A DNA stretch of 64,000 nt from Glandiceps talaboti. Its lineage: Eukaryota; Hemichordata; Enteropneusta; Spengelidae. This document shows, piece after piece, positions 34,301-44,364 of the stretch. The DNA is taken from assembly GCF_964340395.1 (NCBI RefSeq), contig NC_135562.1, positions 16,064,985-16,128,984 of the forward strand, read 5' to 3'. Both the position numbers and the translations under genes were made by a program. The first letter of the stretch is position 1; every line of letters starts with the position of its first letter. Below the pieces are notes generated by a model. It saw only the letters and a program-made list of their open reading frames with translations. It was not told the origin of the DNA and ran no database searches.

Positions 34301-35882
34301 CTGGGGCATTTTGTAGACCAAATGGCATTCTGTTCGCCTCGTACAATCCCATAGGAGTGGTGAATGCTGTCTTGGGTTTATCTCGTTCCTGAACTTCTAC
34401 TTGCCAATAACCAGCAGTGAGGTCCAACGTTGAGAAGTACTTAGCACCTCCCAATGCTTCTAGGGCATCATCAATTCGGGGTAGGGGATACGCATCACGA
34501 ATAGAACGCAGATTCAGTTGCCTGTAGTCTATACAAATCCTAGGAGTACCATCTTTTTTTCTTACAACTACAATGGGACTTGCATAGGGACTTTTGCTAG
34601 GCCTAATAACACCACTAGTTGCCATGTCTTCAATATGTTTCTTAACCTCTTGGTACTGAGCATGAGGGATTCTGCGTGGAGGTAGACGGAAGGGCTGGTT
34701 ATCAATCAATGGTATTTCATGTTTAACTGTTGCTGTTCGTCCATAGTCAAGTGGGTGCTTTGAGAATACATCAGAGTTCTTCTCAAGTAAAGCTTTCAAC
34801 TTTTGTAGTTGTCCTTGATTTTCAACAGCAGAATCAGTCAAATCCGGTAGAGAACATTTACTTTGATTCTCATTCTTTGTGGTATTGTGACACTGAGTAG
34901 ATGGTTGGGTTTTAAGTGGTGCATGTTCTCGTTTACTATTCTGTCTTGTTCTATTTGTCTTCCTTCCTCTCTCTTTTGTATCAGGAGTTAAAGACTGTGG
35001 GTTGTTATTCTTTACAACTGGTTGATCTTCCGGGACAGGAAATTCCTCTTTATCAATCACAGCATGCACTTCAGCCAGATAAGTCTTTGGCCAAATAGTC
35101 ACTGGTCTGGTCGAATAATTATACACTCTCACTGGGGTACGTCCATCTTGAACATCATTTAAAACTTTACCAATAGCAATTCCATTTGGCAAATTCTTTG
35201 ACTGTGGGCTTTCAATGAGAGCTGTGTAGGGCATTCCATCTCGGTCTCTCGGAACACGACATGGTATGTGAGTTTCTTCCCCTGGTTGTATTACCATAGG
35301 ACGACGCCCACAGTACTTGGCTTGACCAATTCTACCTGTCTTCCCACCAAGTTCAGACTTGCCAAGTTCTTTGTAAGCGGAATACCACACATCGGAAGTT
35401 CTTTTCACCTTGCTGTGGAAACAGTGACCATGGAGGACTCTCAAATCATTTTGGCTAGTTCGGATTACATTAGTGCCAACAAGCAATGGTACATCTTGAC
35501 GATAGTCTGTAGTAGGAACAACAAATGCTGGTACCTTTGTGTATGTCCTTCCAAGGAATGTTAAGTCCAGACGAATCACACCACTATGAGGAACATCATG
35601 GCCTGCAGCCCCTTCTATCAGAACATCAGTAGATTCAGGTACCTGGCTTACAAGTTGAGGGTGCGTTGTATAGAAGGATTCTGTTACCGTAGTCACCTGA
35701 GATCCAGTGTCTATCAGTGCCAAACATGTAACACCATTAACCTCTACTTCGGCTTCACTTAGTGGTCCAACAACTGGTTTCACCACATCACTCTGTTGAC
35801 CAGAAGATGAATCGATCCTGTCTGTGTGGGTGGGACTGCGATGACTTCCACCTGTGAAATGTCCCACTTTCACAGGCTTCAT
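31323..35882 (-). CDS. pol: Pol polyprotein of Ty3/Gypsy element
   Basis: 1519 aa. The order is protease (active site DTGS at residues 58-61), reverse transcriptase (IDYRQLN, LDLTAGYWQ, catalytic YLDD near residue 550), RNase H (QTDASSQGLG near 706), integrase zinc finger (H-H-C-C, about 957-990) and the integrase core. The core acidic residues lie in CIDFLT, HSDQG and PEGNGLAERF. A GPY/F-like module (about 1235-1280) and a Ser/Thr/Pro-rich tail follow. Its ATG overlaps the gag stop as ATGA, and pol is in the -1 frame relative to gag. Expression could therefore be by frameshift or by termination-reinitiation; the sequence does not decide. All catalytic motifs are intact. Confidence 0.95.
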   Translation of the reverse strand: MKPVKVGHFTGGSHRSPTHTDRIDSSSGQQSDVVKPVVGPLSEAEVEVNGVTCLALIDTGSQVTTVTESFYTTHPQLVSQVPESTDVLIEGAAGHDVPHSGVIRLDLTFLGRTYTKVPAFVVPTTDYRQDVPLLVGTNVIRTSQNDLRVLHGHCFHSKVKRTSDVWYSAYKELGKSELGGKTGRIGQAKYCGRRPMVIQPGEETHIPCRVPRDRDGMPYTALIESPQSKNLPNGIAIGKVLNDVQDGRTPVRVYNYSTRPVTIWPKTYLAEVHAVIDKEEFPVPEDQPVVKNNNPQSLTPDTKERGRKTNRTRQNSKREHAPLKTQPSTQCHNTTKNENQSKCSLPDLTDSAVENQGQLQKLKALLEKNSDVFSKHPLDYGRTATVKHEIPLIDNQPFRLPPRRIPHAQYQEVKKHIEDMATSGVIRPSKSPYASPIVVVRKKDGTPRICIDYRQLNLRSIRDAYPLPRIDDALEALGGAKYFSTLDLTAGYWQVEVQERDKPKTAFTTPMGLYEANRMPFGLQNAPATFQRLMMSCLGDQHFSTVLIYLDDIIIFSRTFNEHLDRAQLVFDRLREHGLKLKPQKCHLLKKEVHYLGHVVSANGISTDPEKTRAVKDWPRPSNRKDLLKYLGFTGYYRRFIKGYSTIAAPLFRLTSGDPRRRRKGSNLKKDVPPFIWNETCEDAFQCLKLKLLSAPILGYPDFTKPFTLQTDASSQGLGAVLVQQQDGKDRVIAYCSRGLQPPETRYPAHKLEFLCLKWAVTDKLRDYLYGNQFTVLTDNNPLVYVMSSAKLEATCQRWVSQLAMFDFDIKYRPGRSNANADALSRIPKQEVAQTLKVVCNMAKCTDEDEDYTKPIPSYSETLPSMTLQELRFCQHQDSSIMEVTQARSLSKKPGRRQMEHLSVEARLLLHQWDKLTLRDGILYRKIRPPKGTEILQLVLPPRYRRDVFQKLHSEMGHLGFDKTLDLVRSRFYWPKMYVQVKTWCDQCERCCLRKAAVKTVRAPLVSVTTSEPLELVCIDFLTLEPSKGGVENVLVVTDHFSRYAQAYPTLNQKATTVAKVLWKNFMCQYGFPLRLHSDQGRNFESALIKELCQITNTVKSHTTPYHPEGNGLAERFNQTLLNMLGTLDPSQKRDWKEHLDALTHAYNCTRQESTGYTPFYLMFGRNPRLPVDVIFNALSETKDHLDYSEYTQALRERLQTAYRQACDQAKKARVKQKNLYDRKAKAATLSVGDRVLVKLKEVGKHKIGDRWEKTPYLVVEKRPDIPVYVVKQEFRGTERVLHRNMLKQCSFLPVESEEITETIVTNSDPVIKPVVRDEPEVNDYKEEGDTIEYLVSANKVPGMINLADEKGNDSLCFKKPKDSTVHGIPVVQSPPMLQDSIAHEIPVVPSPPMLQENPVSTHIPENNTLLPQQTTQESITSAQSRHDISTDCSPSTQNPRTPSTHDHTLQTHPSEISQLDFSGHTQNNSTTPDNLQNGNVVTDKSTEINTRRYPFRKRKPPERYGFIMSLMSEVATAV

Positions 35883-37165
35883 TCTTTTAAAGGCTTGTCT
35901 CCTTTGTTAGACTGATCAGGTAGTGGCTTAGAGCGGCAACCTCTCGCTATATGTCCTGACTTGCCACAGCGATAACAGACATAGTCTTTATTACTTTTCT
36001 TGACAGTCTCTTTTCCTTCCAACTGTAGGATCCTCTTGCTCTGCTCCTCTTGATTCATGGCAATTGTTTGTAATAACTTGGTCACATCTGACAACTGCTG
36101 ATTCTCCCGGGATGTCTTATCACCTGCCTTTTGTTGACCAGATGTACCATCATCCTTTGTTACATGAGGCTGAGCTTGACTTTTCTTAGGCTTGGTAAAA
36201 TTATGTCTTTCCTCTCTCGAAATATATCTTAGTTCATTTCGCAACTGGCCAAATGTCATCTCACGCACTCTCATAGGTGCCAATCGCTGATATATCTCTT
36301 GATCACGCAGACCTTTCATAAACTGATGGGTAAGCTTATAGTCTCTGTCTGATAATGGCCAACCACCATTGAGCTTATATTCCACTTTCCTGAGTATATC
36401 TTCTAAAGCAATCGCATATGAGCAAGGAGATTCATCAGAATGTTGTACTCGTTCATAGAAATTTCCCATTGGATCTACAGACCATAAACCATCACCATAT
36501 TCAGCACGTAGTTCGTCAAATGCGCGTTGTACCATTTGTTCACCAGATGGCAAGTTGAGAACCAGTTTCCGAGCTTCACCACTTAAATGTCGAACAACCG
36601 TGGAGAATTTCAAAGGTTCTGGCATTGGTCCAGCTTTAAGCAGATACTGAATGTCTCTAATCCAATCCTCCACTAACACTTTACCATCTCGGCTACCACT
36701 GAAGATTGGTACACCTCGTATTTGATGAGAGGATGTGATTGTGTATTCAGGGTATGGCTGAGTCTGTGGTAATGGTTGTCTCTGTTGGCTGTGTGTGGGC
36801 ATCAACTGTGTATGTGGCTGTAAAGGAGGTTGTAAATGTGGAGGGTAGTAATAATTCTCCCTTTGTGCTGGTTGTGTACCTATGTTTGGGTGTTGAGTGG
36901 CATAAAAATTTCCACCACTCATGTTATCTGGTGCTGCTACCATAGGCCTATAGTGTGTTGATGTCGCGCTGGGCAAGCCAATATTTTCAGGTGGTGTAAT
37001 GGGGGGCTGAGGTAACATTGGCGTTTGATCGTAGTAAGACATATGAGGAACATGTGGACCAGGTGGTGGTAATGTGGACTGAATATTAACAGGGGGTGGA
37101 TTAATAATAGTATCAGGCCCAACTAAATCAAATGTTAATAAATCATCACTAGGTGTATACTGCAT
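35879..37165 (-). CDS. gag: Gag polyprotein of Ty3/Gypsy element
   Basis: 428 aa. The first 150 residues are rich in Pro, Gln and Tyr and look disordered. A helical capsid-like domain follows (about 155-330, with VVRHLSGEARKLVLNL and RVQHSDESPCSYA). Near the C-terminus is one CCHC zinc knuckle, CYRCGKSGHIARGC, for RNA binding. The Met at 37165 is the first in frame and lies about 720 bp downstream of the primer-binding site. The product would form the intracellular particle that packages the element RNA. Confidence 0.92.
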   Translation of the reverse strand: MQYTPSDDLLTFDLVGPDTIINPPPVNIQSTLPPPGPHVPHMSYYDQTPMLPQPPITPPENIGLPSATSTHYRPMVAAPDNMSGGNFYATQHPNIGTQPAQRENYYYPPHLQPPLQPHTQLMPTHSQQRQPLPQTQPYPEYTITSSHQIRGVPIFSGSRDGKVLVEDWIRDIQYLLKAGPMPEPLKFSTVVRHLSGEARKLVLNLPSGEQMVQRAFDELRAEYGDGLWSVDPMGNFYERVQHSDESPCSYAIALEDILRKVEYKLNGGWPLSDRDYKLTHQFMKGLRDQEIYQRLAPMRVREMTFGQLRNELRYISREERHNFTKPKKSQAQPHVTKDDGTSGQQKAGDKTSRENQQLSDVTKLLQTIAMNQEEQSKRILQLEGKETVKKSNKDYVCYRCGKSGHIARGCRSKPLPDQSNKGDKPLKE

Positions 37166-37883
37166 TTTGTCAATATGATGACGATAAACACTGCAAATAT
37201 TTTTAGAATTAGTGATACAAGCTTAACCTTAATAAAGTCAGATGTAGAATGTAATCTTAATATTGTATATGAGATACTTAAACCTTATAATAATGTAATA
37301 GCAGTACAGCGTTCAGATTGTCAAGCCTTAGTACACAGATTAGGACAGTGTTACTACACAAATTAGGATAGTGCAGCCTTAATACAGTAAATGGTAAAAT
37401 AGATGTTACAAATTTAAACAAAAAAAAATTTGAAATCTCAACAAAAATTGAAATCTCAAAAAAAAATGAATAGTAGACAACTAAACTGTAGTATAGCAAT
37501 TGAAAATTTTCAAAAAAAAATTAAATTATTATGAAAAAAAATGAAAAAATTTAAATAAATCAAATACTATGATTCTTAAATCAGAGTGTTTAAAGTTTGC
37601 ACAAAAAAATAATAAAGCAGATAATAAATTATAGAAATGAAAACTTGTCTTTCGTACTTAAGTATTACAATTCTCAAATTCACTCCATCTGTTCAAAATT
37701 TGGAACAAACTTCATTTAACGACTTAATCAGGAACATTCTTAACTAAATTATCCATACCAAAATTCTTGATGTCAGCGTCTATCATGTCCATCTTCAAGG
37801 AGAAAATTAACTGGACTGTTGTGACGACTGGACCATCTCATTCACAGACAGATAATTCCGGTAACCAATAAGAATACAAGGAC

Positions 37884-37901
37884 ATCCTGGTCTCGGCACC
37901 A
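37884..37901 (-). promoter_or_regulatory. primer-binding site
   Basis: On the minus strand, two bases after the 5' LTR, TGGTGCCGAGACCAGGAT begins with TGG, complementary to the CCA end of a tRNA. I did not assign the tRNA species. Confidence 0.8.
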
Positions 37902-37903
37902 TT

Positions 37904-38807
37904 TGTGACCCCTGGCATCGGTTCGGTTGTGATCGTCGATGTTAACTTGGATTGCGTTGTGTATTTTTAGCCCAAACCCTCCAGGGGAACACGATCATAC
38001 ACTGACTCAGTCGCAGACATGGTTCACACTATAAGTTGTAATGTCTTTATTGCTAATCAGTCAGCGGCTCCATCTGTCCATGGCAGTACCTATTGTCAGA
38101 CAGCTATTGTCAGACAGCCATATTGCAAAAGAGAATTACAATACTTATTGATACAAGCAGACAAAATAACTGTTTCAAAATATCTTATACCAAAATAAAT
38201 TATAATATCTGTTGTAATGCGCATATCATTCAAAACAAAACTACATTGTGACACATTTTGCAATAATTATGGCTACACTATCAAAATGAATGGGTTTCAG
38301 ACATGTTACGCTGTTTACAGAAATTCTGAGTAAGCAGAGGATTATTACTTTAGTTATTGCGTATCAGGGTGTACAAGACTTACAGCTGATAAAGTTCCAA
38401 AAAGTTTATCACAACAATAACCGACAGTTCGGACATCGTATACAATGCAACATGTGACTTCCCATAGCAAATCCATCGACTCGAAATAAATGCTCAAAAC
38501 TCACGAAACCCTGAACGTCCTTCATAAATATTACAATTGAGAGTTCTAGAGATACTATATATTCATTCCATCTCGGTAATAGATGTGGATGTCAAAGATA
38601 ACACACTTTTATGAGCGATTGTAAACAGCAACAGGAAATTACTAACCTATTGTCAGACAGCCATATTGCAAAAGAGGTCGATTGATGTCACCTCTCTGCC
38701 TCGTGAGGGCGTCCCACAAAAGGTCACAGTGTGATATGCATTACAAAGAATTACAGGTCAATGATGAAACAGAGTATACATTATATTATATCAAAATCTT
38801 GGTCACA
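37904..38807 (-). repeat. 5' LTR of the Ty3/Gypsy element
   Basis: 904 bp, same length and apparently the same sequence as the 3' LTR. Near its start on the minus strand is an AT-rich GATATAATATAATGTATAC segment that could act as a TATA-like core promoter. Confidence 0.95.
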
Positions 38808-39216
38808 CTTGGTAATGTATTCTTCTGCATAATTAACATACCAGGGTCATTTTCCCAGCAAAAGATACCTTTTGTAAAGCATCATGGAAACAGTTAAATT
38901 TTCTGATACTGCTAATAATAACCATAAAAGAAACTGTCTGTAAGCAAATATATTCCGAATAACGTGTTTTCCTTATAACAAACCACAGGTGTTGTCCTTG
39001 GATAAGACAGGAGGGAAGGAAACATAACAAACATGAAAGAGTGCAACATACGTGGATGGTTGTTGGTATTCTGTTGCAGTGTAAACTTGCTATTCACACA
39101 GGGACTAAATCAAGCTATAGGCCCTTTCTTCATCGAATTACAAGAATACTTCGATAAGGGTGCTGGGAAAACCTCGTTGATAATAACCCTATCGGTGTTC
39201 TTCCGCACATTTACAG
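38808..39216 (+). pseudogene. inverted exon 1 and flank of a transporter gene (copy B)
   Basis: From 39033 the plus strand reads MKECNIRGWLLVFCCSVNLL and on through the TM1 region to TFTG. It is identical in protein sequence to exon 1 of copy D, and ends at the same phase 1 donor (GT at 39217). It is in the opposite orientation to all other transporter exons, and exons 2 and 3 are not found downstream. It is therefore an orphan exon produced by an inverted duplication, not a working gene, unless it splices to something unseen. The upstream part (38808-39032) continues the flank interrupted by the LTR element. Confidence 0.85.
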
Positions 39217-39271
39217 GTATGTATGTATGTATGTATGTATGTATGTATGTATGTATGTATGTATGTATGTA

Positions 39272-39302
<31 letters not shown>

Positions 39303-39400
39303 ATGTATGTATGTATGTATGTATGTATGTATGCATAATGTATGTATGTATGTATGTATAATGTATGTATGTATGTATGTATGTATGTATGTATGGATGT
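39217..39400. repeat. (GTAT)n microsatellite at the exon 1 donor
   Basis: GTAT repeats with minor TGTG and ATAATG interruptions. The first repeat unit forms the splice donor of the orphan exon. Confidence 0.95.
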
Positions 39401-39529
39401 AACCAGATTATATAAACAAAAGTATTTGCAGCTTTACCATGAGGACGCTATGACGCGACCTAACTAAGGAACCCTGAGACTTGACCTTGGTCACTTGTAC
39501 TTGTAGCAGTGGTGTAGTGTAAGCACGCA

Positions 39530-40100
39530 TGAAGCAGAGGAGACGCAAAGAATGGTAGGAGATAGAGAAGTTAGAGAAAGAGAGAGAGAGAGAATTGAAG
39601 CTGGGGAGAAGGAGAAGAAATGCACGTTGCTGAAGTACTGAGCTGAAGTCAAATTTAGAGGGCAACTTGACCGTCTTACTCAACTAATATGCTGAAAGAA
39701 GACAAAAAGCAAATGTTGGAAGTTGAAGCTGAGGACTCGACCATTCGTCGGCAAGTAACACGTGTTTCTATGTATGTACGTGGCGCATACAGTGTTCAGT
39801 AACTCACTTATTTTGCCTGTGTTTTGGACCTTTCTATTTATGCCTCAGTACCACGAAAGCAGTGTTTGTAGACCCTGGTCTGTAGAAGAGGTGTGCCTGA
39901 GAGCCGAGGACGAAGAAAAGAATGTCAGGAGAGATAGAATTGGAGCTGAGAAGAAAAGACACGTTGCTGAAACTACTGAGCTGAATTATGAAGTTGAATG
40001 GTACAGAGAGCGACTCGTCTGCAAGTACATGTATTTCTACACGTGTGGAGTGCAGTGTTCAGACAGTAAATTACTCACTTTGCCTGTAAATCTATGTTAT
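39530..40100 (+). repeat. degenerate duplicated segment in an LTR-element relic
   Basis: Two related stretches, about 39530-39830 and 39880-40090, share GA-rich coding-like sequence and a block like CAGTGTTCAG...AACTCACTT...TTTGCCTG. They are probably parts of the decayed retroelement whose gag lies at 41551-42500. The function was not recognised. Confidence 0.35.
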
Positions 40101-40137
40101 TGTCACCGAGGCTGTCCATTGAATAATTTATTAGTCT

Positions 40138-40560
40138 GTATTTGATTCTTCTTACAGCTGATCTGATCTATGAATTAATTATACTGTCATTGAATACATT
40201 AATTCCATTGTATAATTAATTAGTTTGTATTCGATTCCTGACACAGTTGATCTGAACGATGAATTAATAATATTGTCACTGAATACATTAATTCCATTGT
40301 ATAATTAATTAGTCTGTATTTGATTCCTGACACAGTTGAACTGAACTATGAATTAATTATATTGTCACTGAATACATTAATTCCGTTGTATAATTAATTA
40401 GTATGTATTTGATTCCTGATACAGTTGATCTGAACTATGAATTAATTATATTGTCATTGAAGACATTAATTCCATTGAATAATTAATTATTTTGTATTCG
40501 ATTCTTCATATAGCTGATCTGAAGTATGGATTAATTGTGTTGTTACTGAATCCCATCGAA
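40138..40560. repeat. 89-bp tandem repeat, about 4-5 units
   Basis: The marker TGAATTAAT (or TGGATTAAT) recurs at 40171, 40260, 40349, 40438 and 40527, a constant 89-bp period. Each unit has TTAATTCCATTG and ATAATTAATTA. It probably lies in the LTR or leader of the decayed retroelement. Confidence 0.9.
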
Positions 40561-41173
40561 CAATTGATTAACTTTATTGATATTTAACATCTGATTTTTA
40601 GTACCTTGATTGGCGAATGGAGACTTTAGAACAATAATAGAATCTAGATTGAATTTATAGTGTTACGTGGGACTATCCCGAGTTTCCTACAACTACTAAG
40701 TATTTCATTGAAGCGTTACATTCTGAATTGAGATTTTGAGAAGCTCGTATCCTACCTCGACGAAACTCAGAATTCATGGAAAATTAATTGAATTAGACGT
40801 TAGAATTTATTGTATTTAACTGAAGTATTTGAATATTGAACTATTTATATATATTGGTATAAGTAATTAATCCATCAAACATACTGTCCAGTTGGATTAC
40901 AATTAATTGATGACACATATTGTATTTATTAGATGTTTGGCGCATGTATTTGTATGTAATGAGTATTTTTTGTATGTATTCGTATCACTTGTGCCGATTG
41001 TAATTATAGATGTGAACATTGAATACTCAGACTTTGCGTAGTTGTTGTTTCTTCATAACTGTACACTTAGAACTTGCGTCCCAAACAAAGCCAACGGCGA
41101 CACCTCAGGCCCCAATATAAATTATTATGCAACTGGTACTTGTTCATAGCTGGGCAGCAGGAAATTGGTTACA

Positions 41174-41195
41174 TATTTGGTGCCCAACGTGGGGC
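41174..41195 (+). promoter_or_regulatory. retroelement primer-binding-site-like sequence
   Basis: TTGGTGCCCAACGTGGGGCC follows a segment ending TTACA. A TGG-initial GC-rich stretch of this type is typical of the tRNA primer-binding site just inside a 5' LTR. It sits about 370 bp upstream of the degraded gag, which supports the reading. Confidence 0.5.
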
Positions 41196-41550
41196 CAGGG
41201 TGGTGGTGAACAAGGGAATATTGTGTTGGTTGGATACAAGTATAGAAAGAGTATAGAAAGTGTACAGTTCGAGGAAGCGGACACCATGTTAGATTTTATC
41301 AACGAGATTGAACCTTTTGAAGTGACTAGTCTTGTCACACTTGTAAATCCTTGCGTTGAGATACTGTTAAGGTTATTGTTACTGCTGATTTGCATTAATG
41401 CATCAGAGTATTCTGTTGCATTAAGATACTGTTAAGATTATTTCCATTGTTAAATTGCATAATAGTTTCCTATTTATTCCCTCTAAAACTCCATACATAT
41501 CTAGCCTTGTTTCAAAGAATATACACGTTTGACATCTTCATTGGTAAACG

Positions 41551-42500
41551 ATGGCAGAAGGAGGAGACAAAGAAGTTATGGTTGAACCTGGTGGACTTGA
41601 TAGGTTGACCTTGATCATACTAGAACTACATTAACTACTTATGGTGATCCAAAAACTGTGACAGATTTTGGTGGTTTATACAAGAGTGGAATTGGAAGGG
41701 GTCGTGGTCGTACCGTGCTGCGCACTCCAATCGATAGAACATCCACGTGGCTGTCTGAAGTACATTCCAGAGTCCGTGGGGAGAATGTAGGAGGTGATAA
41801 TAGTGAGATAGATGATTTGGAACAGTCAATTAAACAAAGGGAGTCTGAGATGGCAAGAATGGAAGAGTTGCTGGAATAGATTGAAAGAGGAAGCTGCTAC
41901 TGTAAAACGTGAACTGGAATGAGGGTTACCTGAAACCAGTTACAGAGGTGATCCATCTGGTGGACAACTGAGAACACCACAAAGTGTACGTCGCCGATTT
42001 AACTTCGATGACGACAGTGTGGAGCCTTTGAAATGTGGAAATATGAAGTGGAATGTCTATATGAAGATTCTACTCATAGTTTCAGAGTAATCCGACAAGC
42101 TGTTAGGAAGTCACTGCATGGTTCAGCAGCTAAAATGGTGATGAACATGCACCCAGAAGCCACACTAGAACAGATTCTTAATAAACTAGAAATAAGTTTT
42201 GGTGAAGTTGAAACTAGTGCAATGTTGTTAGAGAAATTTTAGAGTAATAACAGATAGAGAGAAGGAGAAAGTATCACACTACGGTATCGACTGGAAGCTG
42301 AGATCTACACAGGTGAAAGGCGAGGTGGTATCCATCTGAATGCAAAGACAGAGTTTTGGCGGGGATTGAAGGATGATCGAGTACATGATGTTCTTCGTTA
42401 GAGGTGAGACACACCACTAGCTTTAAACAGCGACATCAACTAGCTAGGAATTCGAAGGTAGAACAGGAAGGGAAGGTGAGAATGGATGACTCAAAGGTGA
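41551..42500 (+). pseudogene. decayed gag of a second LTR retrotransposon
   Basis: An ATG at 41551 opens a frame (MAEGGDKEVMVEPGG) that soon breaks. It resumes at about 41658-41879 (TDFGGLYKSGIGRGRGRTVL, then a Glu/Arg-rich helical stretch) and again at 42033-42242 (WKYEVECLYEDSTHSF, RKSLHGSAAKMVMNMHPEAT). A further frame runs to about 42400 (YTGERRGGIHLNAKTEFWRG). The order and motifs match the capsid of a Gmr1/PNMA-like Gag. At least three stops or frame changes show that it is inactive. No pol part follows. Confidence 0.6.
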
Positions 42501-42540
42501 AGACATGCCACAACTATGGTTGGTTTATAATGTGATCCTG

Positions 42541-43015
42541 CATGATAAACAAGCGAAATATACAGTAGTCTCAGTTATCCAGACTCTCACCGTTGGGGGC
42601 CGGGTTCTTCGACGAGATCACACAGACGAGCGTCCGAGGAAACCTTCTTCCAACTACCCTGCGCCGGAAGTCACACGGTGTATTTCTTCCAAGACATAAA
42701 AAATGAGTTTAAGATGCCTGTTTGTTCTTAACAATTATATAAGATGTATCACTCGCTTGTTTAGCCTGCAACTCGAGGTGAAGTACTAGTATTCCCCAAC
42801 ATGCACTGCTCAATATGGTACTTCCTGCGCAGGGCGAGTTGGAATCTCGTTTCCCCAGACTTTCATTTAGGGCGGTCTCGTAGGCAGAGCCTCCAACGGC
42901 GAGAGTCTTGGTAACAGAGACTAACAGTATGGTGAAAAATAAATGGTGATACAGACACACTGACACACACAAACACAGACACAGACACAGACACAGACAC
43001 TCACATACTTTTCAC
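42541..43015. mobile_element. repeat family 2 with long inverted arms (copy 1)
   Basis: A unit of about 475 bp, also present at 49271-49745. Its inner part (42561-42929) has inverted arms of about 55 bp: CAGTAGTCTCAG...ACTCTCACCGTTGG on the left, and CCAACGGCGAGAGTC...GAGACTAACAGTA on the right. The right end runs into CA-rich repeats. It is probably a MITE-like DNA element; a TA target duplication is possible. Confidence 0.6.
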
Positions 43016-43198
43016 CCCTAATATATACCCTTCCTTACGGAAGGAAAAAATTAGCCACATCAACTACAGAGTGTAGCCGGAAATAGCCGATTGTAACCGA
43101 AATTAGCCGAATGTGCGTAACCGCTAATACTTTCAATGACAATTTCTTCTTAGATGTCAGAATTAGTATTCCAATTTACAGAGTGGGAACGATGACGG

Positions 43199-43407
43199 TT
43201 AAATGATGACGTTCTCACTTCTTTCGTCAAATGTTGCATTTTCATGACATTCATCTCTGTTCGAACCTCTTCCCATCTCTGTTCGATGTCTGTTTTCAAC
43301 CCTCTTCAAATACAACGTAAATAAAATCATAAAACCACCAACACAGAGAGAAATACCAGCCAAGTAGCAAACATAGTCGTAATTTCGCGTGGAGTCATAC
43401 ATCCAAC
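43199..43407 (-). pseudogene. orphan exon 4 of a transporter gene (copy B)
   Basis: Minus-strand frame from the acceptor (AG just above 43407) to the stop at 43199. It reads GWMYDSTRNYDYVCYLAGIS and a TM12-like segment, then the conserved tail RDECHENATFDERSENVII. It matches exon 4 of copies C and D with one residue fewer. The intron sequence on its right (43408-43560) also matches theirs, then similarity stops, and no exon 3 is found before 51 kb. It is therefore a remnant, although its own frame is open. Confidence 0.85.
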
Positions 43408-43560
43408 CTAGAGATAAATTATGAAAATACAAAGTTATGTCTGGAGGCGCCTTCAATAAAATACTTTGTTGGCTGTCCTTGAATTTCCCAAAAACGAACA
43501 AGGCAGAAAGGGAAAAAAAATAACGAACACAGAAAAAAAACCATATCATGTAAAGTCTAT

Positions 43561-44360
43561 TCTACTGTTAATTCGTTTTCTGTTTGTAGTTAAATGTAGA
43601 CATTTCTAAAGTTATATACAGTAATATATAGCTAGTACTGATATTAGGGAGCAGTCATTATTTATAACCGGGGGAGGGGTGTCGCTCAAAAACTGGGGAG
43701 TGAAAGGGGGGCTACTCAATTTTTTGCTACCACTGAGGTGTAGAACACACCTACATATACACGATTATGCAAGTTATTTATTAACATAGTGTTTTTTCTG
43801 TTAGAATTTTTCAGTGCACATTGCATATACATAGCCCTCATGAAAATGCATACACATTTGACATATACATGTAGTTTATGAAGCCATTACAGTGGACCCT
43901 AACAATCTGTAACACAAATTGATCAAACTGTAACTAGTACATTGAGTTCTGTTACATGAAACGATTAAATCATTAATTGCTAAAGGAGTAAGGAATAACC
44001 TGGTTAAGGAAATAAACAGTTGAAGCCACTCAGGAGGGCAAAGTCTGACCAAATAGGATAAACTCATCTAGAATATCACGGTATATATTATATGTCAGTC
44101 AGTGAAAGCATAATCTCTGACAGGTTTCATTGCACAGCTATTTATAATTGATAATGTTAAACACATGTTGAAAACAAAGAATATGGTAATATATAGCTAA
44201 CTTTTCATTGTACAGATGCTAGTACAGGGTGTTCTGTAACTTGAAATGGATGTATAAGTATACCATAATTTTTCCTAATTTTAAATGGTGTGGTATGCAA
44301 CTATACTTTGAGAATTTTTCTCAATGTTAGTATTCTGCAATTTTCAATTGCGATCAGGAG
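43561..44360. other. non-coding stretch
   Basis: G-rich runs occur near 43670-43710. No gene was recognised. Confidence 0.45.
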
Positions 44361-44364
44361 AGGG

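Larger units (their letters stand above)
30339..38807 (-). mobile_element. complete Ty3/Gypsy LTR retrotransposon
   Basis: An 8469-bp element read on the minus strand. Two 904-bp LTRs (30339-31242 and 37904-38807) begin TGTG and end CACA and look identical by eye. CTTG flanks both sides (30335-30338 and 38808-38811). The primer-binding site begins two bases inside the 5' LTR, the polypurine tract abuts the 3' LTR, and gag and pol are open. The integrase comes after RNase H, as in Ty3/Gypsy. There is no env-like frame. It looks like a recent, possibly autonomous insertion. Confidence 0.96.

Noticed and set aside
31323-37165. An envelope-type third gene in the Ty3/Gypsy element
   Set aside because: No frame of suitable length lies between pol and the 3' LTR; only about 80 bp separate them.
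38682-38897. Frame of about 70 codons starting MMSPLCLVRASHK, present twice
   Set aside because: It lies within the LTRs and is duplicated only because the LTRs are.
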